Below, one piece after another: positions 43,312 through 50,784 of a DNA stretch of 64,000 nt. Position numbers and translations under genes: made by a program. Source of the stretch: Terriglobales bacterium (GTDB lineage: Bacteria > Acidobacteriota > Terriglobia > Terriglobales > Acidobacteriaceae); contig DATMPC010000049.1 in assembly GCA_035567895.1 (NCBI GenBank), forward strand, positions 62,001 through 126,000, given 5' to 3'. How positions within the stretch are numbered: position 1 is the stretch's first letter; every line of letters begins with the position of its first letter. The notes under the pieces are model-generated. The model saw nothing but the letters and a program-made list of their open reading frames with translations. It was not told the origin of the DNA and ran no database searches.

Positions 43312-45090
43312 ATGCCGAGAATCTTCCTCATCGTTTGCACGATCATGTTGGGGGTCACCATGCAGGCACAACAGAAAGAGTCCGCGAGCACAGCTAAGTC
43401 TTCGCGGAGTACAAACGGGAACGCAACCAAATTCCCCGATGCCGCGAAACTCAAGCAGATGGCCGCGCGCTTTGCCCCGACGCCGCTCGATGTGAATGTC
43501 AGCGGATTGAGCGATGGTGACCAGAAGGCTCTTGTGAAGCTGATACAAGCGAGCCGCCTGATTAACGACATCTTCCTTACGCAGCTCTGGTCGGGCAATC
43601 ACGCCGAGCTTGCCAAGCTTGAAAAGGACAAATCGGAGCTGGGACGCGAGCGTCTTCATTATTTCTGGATCAACAAAAGTCCGTGGTCAGAGATTGATGG
43701 ACACGCTGCTTTCGTTCCCGGAGTGCCGCCGAAGAAACTGCCAGGTGCGAACTTCTATCCCGAGGACATGACGAAAGCGGAATTCGAGTCCTGGACAAAG
43801 GGTCTCCCCGCAGATCAGCGCGAGCAGGCGGAAGGCTTCTTTACTGTGATTCGACGCAACGCATCGCGCAAACTCACGATCGTGTCTTACAGCCAGGAAT
43901 ATCGCGCCGATCTGGAACGTGCGGCAGCGCTGCTGAAGGAAGCCGCTGCGCTCACCGATAACGCAACTCTCAAGAAGTTCCTTGAGACGCGTGCAGCAGC
44001 ATTCCTCTCCAACGACTATTACGAGAGCGACCTGGCATGGATGGACTTGGATGCTCCCCTCGACATCACGGTCGGTCCTTACGAAACCTATAACGACGAA
44101 ATCTTCGGCTACAAGGCGGCGTACGAGGCATACGTAAATGTCCGCGACGAGCAGGAGTCGGCGAAGTTGGCTTCGTTTTCTGAAAATCTGCAGGAGATCG
44201 AGAACAACCTTCCTGAAGACCCGCAATACCGGAATCCCAAACTGGGAGCGTCGTCACCGATCCGCGTCGTGAACCAGGTCTTTTCGGCGGGCGACGGAAA
44301 CCACGGCGTGCAGACCGCAGCCTACAATCTTCCCAACGACGATCGCGTGATTCAGCAGAAGGGAAGCAAGCGCGTAATGCTGAAGAACGTGCAGGAGGCG
44401 AAGTTTCGCAGCGTTCTGCAGCCGATTGCTGCAGAGGTGCTGCCTGAGGCAGATCGTCAGTATCTCGACTTCGAGTCGTTCTTCACCCACATTCTTGCGC
44501 ACGAGCTTACCCACGGGATTGGACCGCACCAGATCACGATCAACGGTCGCAGTACCAATCCGCGGCTCGAGCTGAAGGAACTCTACAGCGCGATCGAAGA
44601 AGCCAAGGCCGACATCACAGGATTGTTCGCTCTGCAATTCCTGATGGACCACGACAGCCCCAGCGTTTCCCACGGTGAAGACGCCGAGCGCAAACTCTAC
44701 ACGACATTTCTCGCTTCATCATTCCGCACATTACGGTTCGGGCTGAAGGAGGCTCACGCGCGCGGCATGGCGATTCAGGTGAATTATCTGCTGGACAAAG
44801 GTGGTTTCAGGGCTAATCCGGACGGAACGTTTGCGGTTGACTTCAGCAAAATCAAGCAGGCCGTAAGCGATCTGGATCGGGAGTTCCTCACCATCGAGGC
44901 CACAGGAGACTACGTACGCGCAAAGAAGATGCTGGACACGCTTGGGGTGATTCGTCCCGAGGTGCAGCGCGCCCTCGACCGGCTCACGCATATTCCCACG
45001 GACATCGAGCCAATCTTCGTGACCGCGAATCGCATCGCGCCACCACAAGCAAACGAGCCGGGAGCTGAGCCGGCGACGCTGAGGCACTGA
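43312..45090 (+). CDS. Secreted M49-like (dipeptidyl-peptidase III type) zinc peptidase
   Basis: A 592-residue protein with a signal peptide (residues 1-19, FLIVCTIMLGVTMQAQ). The zinc motif HELTH in HILAHELTHGIGPHQI and the second acidic motif EEAKADITGLFAL are the pattern of the bacterial family annotated as DPP III-like or MutT-like zinc hydrolases. The classical eukaryotic HELLGH loop is one residue shorter here. ATG 43312 gives the signal peptide at the N-terminus; the frame continues upstream to 43228. The role may be peptide degradation in the periplasm. Confidence 0.82.
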   Translation: MPRIFLIVCTIMLGVTMQAQQKESASTAKSSRSTNGNATKFPDAAKLKQMAARFAPTPLDVNVSGLSDGDQKALVKLIQASRLINDIFLTQLWSGNHAELAKLEKDKSELGRERLHYFWINKSPWSEIDGHAAFVPGVPPKKLPGANFYPEDMTKAEFESWTKGLPADQREQAEGFFTVIRRNASRKLTIVSYSQEYRADLERAAALLKEAAALTDNATLKKFLETRAAAFLSNDYYESDLAWMDLDAPLDITVGPYETYNDEIFGYKAAYEAYVNVRDEQESAKLASFSENLQEIENNLPEDPQYRNPKLGASSPIRVVNQVFSAGDGNHGVQTAAYNLPNDDRVIQQKGSKRVMLKNVQEAKFRSVLQPIAAEVLPEADRQYLDFESFFTHILAHELTHGIGPHQITINGRSTNPRLELKELYSAIEEAKADITGLFALQFLMDHDSPSVSHGEDAERKLYTTFLASSFRTLRFGLKEAHARGMAIQVNYLLDKGGFRANPDGTFAVDFSKIKQAVSDLDREFLTIEATGDYVRAKKMLDTLGVIRPEVQRALDRLTHIPTDIEPIFVTANRIAPPQANEPGAEPATLRH

Positions 45091-45103
45091 GCCGATTCCC
45101 AAA

Positions 45104-45964
45104 ATGATCAAGCAAGTCACAATCGTCGGCACTGGTCTCATCGGCGGATCGCTGGGGTTGTGTTTGCGCCATAAGGGCATCCGAGTCATCGGCTCCGACA
45201 AGCAGCGTGTGCTGGCAAAAGCCGAGCAGATGGGAGCCATCGACACGGGCGTTGAAAATCCTGCGCGAGCCTGCGTTGGCAGCGACATAGTAATTCTTGC
45301 GGCGAATGTGGGCGGGATCATTGATTCAATTGAGAACCTTGGGCCCATGCTTCCGCGAAATGTGCTGCTCACAGATGTGGGTAGTACCAAAGTCGAGATT
45401 GTTAAGCGTGCGCGATCTGTCTTCGGTGCCAGCGCGAATTCGCGATTCCTTGGTGGCCATCCCATGTCGGGCAAGGAGCATTCCGGGATCGAGAACGCCG
45501 ATCGCGCTTTGTTCTCAGGCTCAACGTGGATCTTTACAGTGGACGGAGAAAACGTCGGCGATCTGGCTCACGAGTACATCACGCTGATTGCGTCGCTCAA
45601 CACGCATATCATTCATCTCTCCGCGGAGCAGCACGATCGCCTGGTGGCATGGACCAGTCACCTGCCGCAGATGCTCTCAACGGCCTTCGCTGCCACACTT
45701 CAGGACGAGGCGGAGTTGGAACAGAAAGCCCACGTCACACGAAAGCAGATGCAAGAGGTCGGTGGGCGCGCCCTGCGCGAGATGACCCGCATAGCCGCAA
45801 GCCCGTATTCCATGTGGCGCGATATCGCGTTGACCAACGCTGGAAATATTGAAGACGCGCTTCTAAAGCTGGAGCAGCGGCTAACCCACATCCGAGAAAA
45901 TCTACGCACGCCCGAGCTGCGTGCAGAGTTCGAGCGCGCAGCACGATTTAAGAAGCCGGACTAA
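45104..45964 (+). CDS. tyrA: Prephenate dehydrogenase
   Basis: Oxidatively decarboxylates prephenate to 4-hydroxyphenylpyruvate for Tyr. The 286-residue protein has the NAD(P) site IVGTGLIGGSLGLCLRHKG, TDVGSTKVEIVKRA, GGHPMSGKEHSGIENA and the His-containing HLSAEQHDRLVAWTSHLPQ. There is no ACT or mutase domain; the chorismate mutase is encoded separately at 39458. Confidence 0.93.
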   Translation: MIKQVTIVGTGLIGGSLGLCLRHKGIRVIGSDKQRVLAKAEQMGAIDTGVENPARACVGSDIVILAANVGGIIDSIENLGPMLPRNVLLTDVGSTKVEIVKRARSVFGASANSRFLGGHPMSGKEHSGIENADRALFSGSTWIFTVDGENVGDLAHEYITLIASLNTHIIHLSAEQHDRLVAWTSHLPQMLSTAFAATLQDEAELEQKAHVTRKQMQEVGGRALREMTRIAASPYSMWRDIALTNAGNIEDALLKLEQRLTHIRENLRTPELRAEFERAARFKKPD

Positions 45965-46105
45965 CCACGGAGACACGGAGGCACGGAGAAAACCAAGCGG
46001 AAGTCGGTTTGCGGCGCTTGTGCTAACTATAGGGCTCAGAACGATCCTTGAAGTCACTTTGGCCGAACGAATCCGGTTTTCTCCGTGCCTCCGTGCCTCC
46101 GTGGT
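45964..46105. repeat. CACGGAG-type inverted repeat
   Basis: The arms 45964-45994 and 46075-46105 are reverse complements over 31 bases with a single mismatch, each containing ACCACGGAGACACGGAG-like sequence. It occupies the gap between tyrA and scoA. The same unit occurs singly after ffh (23749) and in shorter form at 13566. Two short open frames on the minus strand are by-products of the repeat. Confidence 0.85.
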
Positions 46106-46134
46106 GAAAAGGCTTTTGATATTCTGCGGAATCC

Positions 46135-46830
46135 ATGAACAAAGTTTTCGCAAACGCTGACGAGGCGATCTTCGACATCCAGGACGGAGCCACCGTGATG
46201 TTTGGCGGCTTCGGATTGTGTGGTATTCCAGAGAATTTGATTGCGGCGATGGTGCGCCGCGGGGTGAAGAACCTCACTACCATCAGCAATAACGTTGGCG
46301 TCGATCACTGGGGATTAGGGCTGCTGCTCGAGGCTGGTCAGATCAAGCGACATATTGGAACGTATGTTGGCGAGAACAAGTTTCTGGAAGACCTGGTTCT
46401 GACAAAGAAACTCGATCTCGAGCTCGTGCCGCAGGGAACGTTTGCCGAGCGCATCCGCGCGGGAGGCGCCGGCATTCCGGCTTTCTTCACTCCAACCGGA
46501 GTCGGAACAGTGGTTGCAGAAGGGAAGGAGACACGCGACTTCGATGGCCGGACTTATGTAATGGAGCGGGGACTCACCGCAGACTTCGCACTGATCAAGG
46601 CATGGAAGGGTGACAAGTGGGGAAACCTACTTTTTCGGAAGACCTCGCGTAACTTTTCTCCCATGATGGCGACTGCCGCCAAGGTGACGATTGTTGAAGT
46701 GGAAGAGTTGGTAGAGGTGGGCGAAATCGATCCTGACCAGGTGATGACGCCGAGCATTTACGTGAAGCGCATTTTCGAGGGAAAGGATTACGAGAAACGC
46801 ATCGAGCGCAGAACGGTTCGGAAGAAGTAG
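46135..46830 (+). CDS. scoA: 3-oxoacid CoA-transferase, subunit A
   Basis: Alpha subunit of succinyl-CoA:3-ketoacid (acetoacetate) CoA-transferase. The 231-residue protein has the family-I signature DGATVMFGGFGLCGIPENLI and ENKFLEDLVLTKKLDLELVPQ. It acts with scoB (47254) in ketone-body or 3-oxoacid activation. Its stop lies inside a partial copy of the GTAGAGACGCAGCAT palindromic repeat. Confidence 0.94.
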   Translation: MNKVFANADEAIFDIQDGATVMFGGFGLCGIPENLIAAMVRRGVKNLTTISNNVGVDHWGLGLLLEAGQIKRHIGTYVGENKFLEDLVLTKKLDLELVPQGTFAERIRAGGAGIPAFFTPTGVGTVVAEGKETRDFDGRTYVMERGLTADFALIKAWKGDKWGNLLFRKTSRNFSPMMATAAKVTIVEVEELVEVGEIDPDQVMTPSIYVKRIFEGKDYEKRIERRTVRKK

Positions 46831-46850
46831 AGACGCAGCATTGTGCGGGG
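46826..46850. repeat. Partial GTAGAGACGCAGCAT palindrome
   Basis: AGTAGAGACGCAGCAT at 46826-46841 equals the left half and centre of the perfect palindrome at 50739-50766; the right half is degenerate here. The scoA stop codon is contributed by this copy. Confidence 0.7.
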
Positions 46851-46943
46851 TTGCCTAAACTGGCACTGTGCTTGGACAACGGCGCTGTCTTGGCGGGAGT
46901 TAAGTTGGGCAGGTTGCAGCACGGTGCGTTTCTACACGAAGAA

Positions 46944-47255
46944 TCAACACTTGCCGCGCACGGTGACTAGCAGCACGACATTGAAGGCTACGCCGAGGGT
47001 AGTGAAAACGAATGTTGCAATCCACAAAGCGCGATCTGTCAGCGTGCGTGGGACGCGAATGCGAATTGCGAGCAGGACGAATTGGAGAACTAAAAGCAAG
47101 ATTGCGGGACGCTGAAAGCGGCAATACAGTTCCACGGCAGGCAACAGCGTTAGAGAGAAAAAGAACAAGACCACAGCAACGGCAAGAAACAACAGGGTAG
47201 TCCCTTGTGAGTTGCGCATTGCATCGATTGTACTGAGGCCATAATTACCTGACAT
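46944..47255 (-). CDS. Small membrane protein, antisense between scoA and scoB
   Basis: A possible 103-residue protein with three hydrophobic segments ([33 protein letters not shown] and [20 protein letters not shown]). The ATG at 47255 shares the CATG with the scoB start on the other strand, so both start codons overlap; a later ATG at 47219 is an alternative. The segment lengths look like a real small membrane protein, but the family is unknown and no strong ribosome site is seen. Confidence 0.55.
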   Translation of the reverse strand: MSGNYGLSTIDAMRNSQGTTLLFLAVAVVLFFFSLTLLPAVELYCRFQRPAILLLVLQFVLLAIRIRVPRTLTDRALWIATFVFTTLGVAFNVVLLVTVRGKC

Positions 47256-47943
47256 GAGCACAACTCCGAAATCGGACAAGAGCAAAGACGCCGAAAAACG
47301 TGAGCGCATCGTGCGTCGCATCGCCCGCGAACTGCGCGACGGGTTCTACGTGAACCTGGGAATCGGTATGCCGACACTGGTCGCGAACCACGTTCCTGCA
47401 GGCATGCAGGTAGTGCTGCAAAGCGAGAACGGCATGTTGGGCATTGGTCCGTATCCGCTCGAGGGTGAGGAGGATGCGGATCTAATCAATGCCGGCAAAG
47501 AAACTGTAACCGAAGTTCCCGGCACAGCTTATTTCTCCAGTGCAGATTCTTTCGCGATGATCCGCGGCGGTCATATTGACTTGAGCGTTCTTGGCGCGAT
47601 GGAGGTCGACCAGGAAGGGAATATCGCCAACTGGATGATCCCCGGAAAGATGGTGAAGGGCATGGGCGGCGCAATGGATCTGGTCGCGAGCGCCCGTCGC
47701 GTTGTTGTCGCAATGGAGCACACCACGCGCGAAGGAGTGCCCAAGATCCTGCGAAAATGCACTTTGCCACTAACGGGACTGAAGGTGGTGGATACCATCG
47801 TTACGGAGATGGCCTATATGAAGGTGACCCCGACTGGGCTCGTGCTGGAGGAAATTGCTCCTGGACTCTCGCCTGAGGACGTTCAGAAGGCGACCGAAGC
47901 GAGGCTGCACGTTTGCCCCAACCTCAGGGAAATGCCCAGCTGA
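47254..47943 (+). CDS. scoB: 3-oxoacid CoA-transferase, subunit B
   Basis: Beta subunit of the CoA-transferase, 229 residues. Catalytic Glu lies in [13 protein letters not shown], and [19 protein letters not shown] precedes it. ATG 47254 shares the CATG with a possible antisense gene. In most genomes scoA and scoB are adjacent; here they are separated by 423 bases. Confidence 0.94.
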   Translation: MSTTPKSDKSKDAEKRERIVRRIARELRDGFYVNLGIGMPTLVANHVPAGMQVVLQSENGMLGIGPYPLEGEEDADLINAGKETVTEVPGTAYFSSADSFAMIRGGHIDLSVLGAMEVDQEGNIANWMIPGKMVKGMGGAMDLVASARRVVVAMEHTTREGVPKILRKCTLPLTGLKVVDTIVTEMAYMKVTPTGLVLEEIAPGLSPEDVQKATEARLHVCPNLREMPS

Positions 47944-47964
47944 AGCTCCCTAAGATTCACTCCT

Positions 47965-47978
47965 AAGTACATGTACTT
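47965..47978. promoter_or_regulatory. 14-bp perfect palindrome
   Basis: AAGTACATGTACTT lies 22 bases after scoB in the gap before the secreted protein gene at 48164; a shorter dyad GTTACCGTAAC follows at 48061. Both could be operators, but nothing identifies the regulator. Confidence 0.4.
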
Positions 47979-48163
47979 CAGGGCATTACCTGTACCTCAA
48001 CTTATCCACAACTCGCTGTGTCCTCAAGTGTTTACGCACCTTAACGAGTCTTTACCCCACGTTACCGTAACCTCGGTCACCTTGTAAGAAGGCGCATCTA
48101 ACCCCATAACAGGATCAGCAATCGGCTGCGGATCCCCTAAAGCTCGCCGGGTCAGGATTGACC

Positions 48164-48988
48164 ATGATTCGCTGTCGCGCCAGATCGCTCCTTGTCTCCC
48201 TGGCGGTTCTTCTTGTGCCTAGCATCCTGCTGGCGGAGACTCCGGCACAACCGGCCACAAACGAGTCCGTATCTGCCTCGACGAATACAAGCTTCGACCC
48301 GGGTGTAGTTCCGACCTCGGCTGTCGCAACCAGCGAAAACTGCAACCGACTCGCCGACCTCGAAGAGCAATTCGAACACGGTTTTGCCGCGGGCAATTTT
48401 CAACGGATTCAGGGACCTGAGCAGCACACGCCGCTCGGAGTATCGGGAAAATTCCGGTTAGCAGTAGCGAATGTGTCGGATCCGTTTGCGATTGTCACTA
48501 CTGCTCTCGATTCTGAATTCGGAGCCGCCACCGACGGTCACACCAAGCTGCGAACCGGAATGGCAGGATTCGGTCAGCGCTTTGGCGCATCCATGGCCGG
48601 ACAGGCGACGAGCGAGATGTTTTCGACCTTCCTGATTTCCAGCATCTTTCATCAGGACCCGCATTATCACCGCGATCCCGCAGCTCCGACGCATACTCGT
48701 ATCGGCAAAGCTCTGGCGTACGTTTTCGTCACACGCTCCGATTCGGGAAAACGCATGTTCAACTTCGCCGAGGTCCTCGGCACGACGTCTTCTTCTATCG
48801 TGGAAGGCACCTTTCATCCGGAGTGGGAGAAGGGCCCTGGCGCAGCCGCCGGCCGCATCGCGATCAGCATCGGCTCAGATGCCGCCTGGAACTTGATGAC
48901 CGAGTTCCTACCGGACGTCGCTCGCCACCTGAATCCGCGCTGGATGCTACTGCGCCGACTCGCCGACCGCGCCTCCGAACAGAATTAA
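48164..48988 (+). CDS. Conserved-looking secreted protein of unknown function
   Basis: A 274-residue protein with a signal peptide (residues 1-24, SLLVSLAVLLVPSILLAE). The core has many short Gly/Ala/Phe-rich stretches (FRLAVANVSDPFAIVTTAL, FGQRFGASMAGQATSEMFS), HQDPHYHRDPAAPTHTRIGKA and GRIAISIGSDAAWNLMTEFL. The pattern suggests a membrane-associated beta or amphipathic protein. ATG 48164 follows CAGGAT at good spacing. Function is unknown; I suspect a lineage-specific family. Confidence 0.75.
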   Translation: MIRCRARSLLVSLAVLLVPSILLAETPAQPATNESVSASTNTSFDPGVVPTSAVATSENCNRLADLEEQFEHGFAAGNFQRIQGPEQHTPLGVSGKFRLAVANVSDPFAIVTTALDSEFGAATDGHTKLRTGMAGFGQRFGASMAGQATSEMFSTFLISSIFHQDPHYHRDPAAPTHTRIGKALAYVFVTRSDSGKRMFNFAEVLGTTSSSIVEGTFHPEWEKGPGAAAGRIAISIGSDAAWNLMTEFLPDVARHLNPRWMLLRRLADRASEQN

Positions 48989-49045
48989 TAACCTCGCAAG
49001 CCGCGGAAAAACATTTCATCCAGGTGGCAGAGATCCCTGCTCGTT

Positions 49046-49229
49046 CCCTGTTAATTTCTTGAATCTTCTCGGAAGTGGTAGTAACTCGTTTGTGGATTGT
49101 CGCTTAGGGAGAAATCCACAGAACTCGCTGTTAACTCCCTGGTTTTGAGCGAAATTCGCAAAATTTGGGCAGAATTCGATGGTTTTGAGATCAAAATGAA
49201 AATGTGCCCTGTTTTTCTCGCTGTTCTGC
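49046..49229. repeat. Dispersed 184-bp repeat, copy 2
   Basis: Aligns end to end with 25142-25325 (same length). Shared blocks include GGAGAAATCCACAGAA, CTGGTTTTGA and TTGGGCAGAATTCG, with repeated CCCTGTTA/CGCTGTTA units. It makes up most of the 310-base gap between the secreted protein and DUF4112 genes. The minus-strand open frame here (49016-49270) resembles that of copy 1 but is not supported as a gene. Confidence 0.82.
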
Positions 49230-49298
49230 ATGTGGTTTCTCCTCACGCAGAACTCTGATTGCTCTTCCACGCGCCAAGTTCACGGATTGCGAGGCTGT

Positions 49299-49859
49299 CT
49301 ACTGGCGCAGCCAGTGCAGTACAGCGACGATCACAACGATTGGCAGAACGATAAGGGCGGCGGCGCAGACAAGGAGCAGAAGAAAGAACAGCCAGTCGCG
49401 CGCTACCAGGCCTTTGCGCGTTCCCCCGCGATAGCGCGTCAGCAGGTTGTAATTCATGCGGTTCGACTTCCACATCATGTCGAATAGATCGCCGACGACG
49501 GGAATGGTTCCGGTGAGGGTATCAATGCCGATGTTCGCCACCATCCGCATGATCGTCACCCTCGGCAGTCCGCGCTGCCACGCAGCAAACACAATCAGGA
49601 AAGAGAGCAGGCCGGAGATGATGTCGCCCAATCCCGGAACGAGTCCCACAATGGGATCGAGCCCAAAGCGGATCTTGGTTCCGGGGATATGAAAGATATC
49701 GTCCAAGACCCCGGCGAGGTGATCGAGCTGCTCGTCGGTGAGTCCCTTAGCGGGCACCCGTCGAGGAGGAAGGATTTCAGGCTCGATGCGAAACGTATTC
49801 ACGGCTGATCCAATGGTAATTGCTATTCTCTTTGGATGCCGAAAGTAGTAAGAGCGCAT
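49299..49859 (-). CDS. DUF4112 membrane protein
   Basis: A 186-residue protein with the DUF4112 pattern: LAGVLDDIFHIPGTKIRFG, LDPIVGLVPGLGDIISGLLS, MRMVANIGIDTLTGTIPVVGD and FDMMWKSNRMN. It has two membrane segments in the domain and a third near the C-terminus (FFLLLLVCAAALIVLPIVVI). Function is unknown. Its start overlaps the start of the divergent DMT gene by 24 bases if both long starts are right. Confidence 0.88.
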   Translation of the reverse strand: MRSYYFRHPKRIAITIGSAVNTFRIEPEILPPRRVPAKGLTDEQLDHLAGVLDDIFHIPGTKIRFGLDPIVGLVPGLGDIISGLLSFLIVFAAWQRGLPRVTIMRMVANIGIDTLTGTIPVVGDLFDMMWKSNRMNYNLLTRYRGGTRKGLVARDWLFFLLLLVCAAALIVLPIVVIVAVLHWLRQ

Positions 49860-50783
49860 GCATTGCTGGTGCTGATTACGCTCATCTGGGGAGCGACATT
49901 TGTCATCGTCAAGAGCGCCGTCGAGCAGGACGCGACGCCATTACTCTTCAATTTTGTCCGGATGACGCTGGCAGCGATAGCGCTGGGAATTCTTTTCCGT
50001 CGAGAGCTGAGACATATTTCACGGTCTGCGCTCATCGCCGGTTCACTGACAGGACTCTTTCTCTGGCTCGGCTATGAGTTCCAGACCACAGGCCTTCGCC
50101 TGACGACGGCCTCCAAGTCTGCGTTCATCACGGGCATCTCAGTGATACTGGTTCCGCTTTTGCTCATGCTTTTCTGGAGACGCAAAACCAGTATGTGGAC
50201 AGCACTTGGCGTGCTGGCAGCATTCGCGGGGCTTTTTCTCCTTAGCGTTCCTGCAAGCGAAAGCGCACTCGGCAACTGGGCGAGTGTGAATCGCGGAGAC
50301 GTACTTACCCTGGGATGCGCAGTCAGTTTTGCCTTTCATATCATCTTTCTAGGTAGGGCAAGCGAACGGCATCCGATCGCGCAGATAGGATTCCTCCAGA
50401 TTGCAACCGCCGCTGTCCTGATGGGAATCACGGCACCATTGTTGGAGAAGCCCCACATCATCTGGTCGCCGCGCGTAGTTTGGGCAATTGTGCTTACGAG
50501 CTTGCTGGCGACGGCTGCGGCGTTCACCATTCAGGCATGGGCACAGCAGTTCGTGTCGCCTACACAAACCGCGCTCATTCTTTCCCTTGAGCCTGTCTTT
50601 GCGTGGATGACCTCTTATCTAGTTCTAGGGGAGCATCTCGGTCTTCGAGCGGGGATGGGTGCTGGTCTCATCCTTACGGGAGTGCTGATTTCGGAGTTGC
50701 TGGGCTCGAGTTCCCCAATCCGCGCGGCAGAAAAACCAGTAGAGACGCAGCATGCTGCGTCTCTACCGGAATCAAAAGTGTAG
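49836..50783 (+). CDS. EamA/DMT-family transporter
   Basis: A 315-residue ten-helix exporter-like protein. VLITLIWGATFVIVKSA opens the first EamA half, GSLTGLFLWLGYEFQTTGLR follows, and the second half contains TSLLATAAAFTIQAWAQQFV and LILSLEPVFAWMTSYLVLGE, typical of the EamA family. The final 15 codons are provided by a 28-bp palindromic repeat (50739-50766), so the original C-terminus was probably altered by its insertion. Confidence 0.9.
   Translation: MPKVVRAHALLVLITLIWGATFVIVKSAVEQDATPLLFNFVRMTLAAIALGILFRRELRHISRSALIAGSLTGLFLWLGYEFQTTGLRLTTASKSAFITGISVILVPLLLMLFWRRKTSMWTALGVLAAFAGLFLLSVPASESALGNWASVNRGDVLTLGCAVSFAFHIIFLGRASERHPIAQIGFLQIATAAVLMGITAPLLEKPHIIWSPRVVWAIVLTSLLATAAAFTIQAWAQQFVSPTQTALILSLEPVFAWMTSYLVLGEHLGLRAGMGAGLILTGVLISELLGSSSPIRAAEKPVETQHAASLPESKV
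50739..50766. repeat. Perfect 28-bp palindrome inside the DMT gene 3' end
   Basis: GTAGAGACGCAGCA followed by its exact reverse complement. It lies within the last codons of the transporter, reads through as VETQHAASL, and can form a strong hairpin at the end of the transcript. A half copy is at 46826. Confidence 0.88.
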
Positions 50784-50784
50784 A

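Noticed and set aside
46023-46308. Two minus-strand frames between tyrA and scoA
   Set aside because: Both run through the CACGGAG inverted repeat and into scoA antisense sequence.
48002-48010. TTATCCACA, a perfect DnaA-box match
   Set aside because: It is a single copy with no cluster of boxes, no AT-rich unwinding element and no dnaA or dnaN nearby, so not evidence of an origin.
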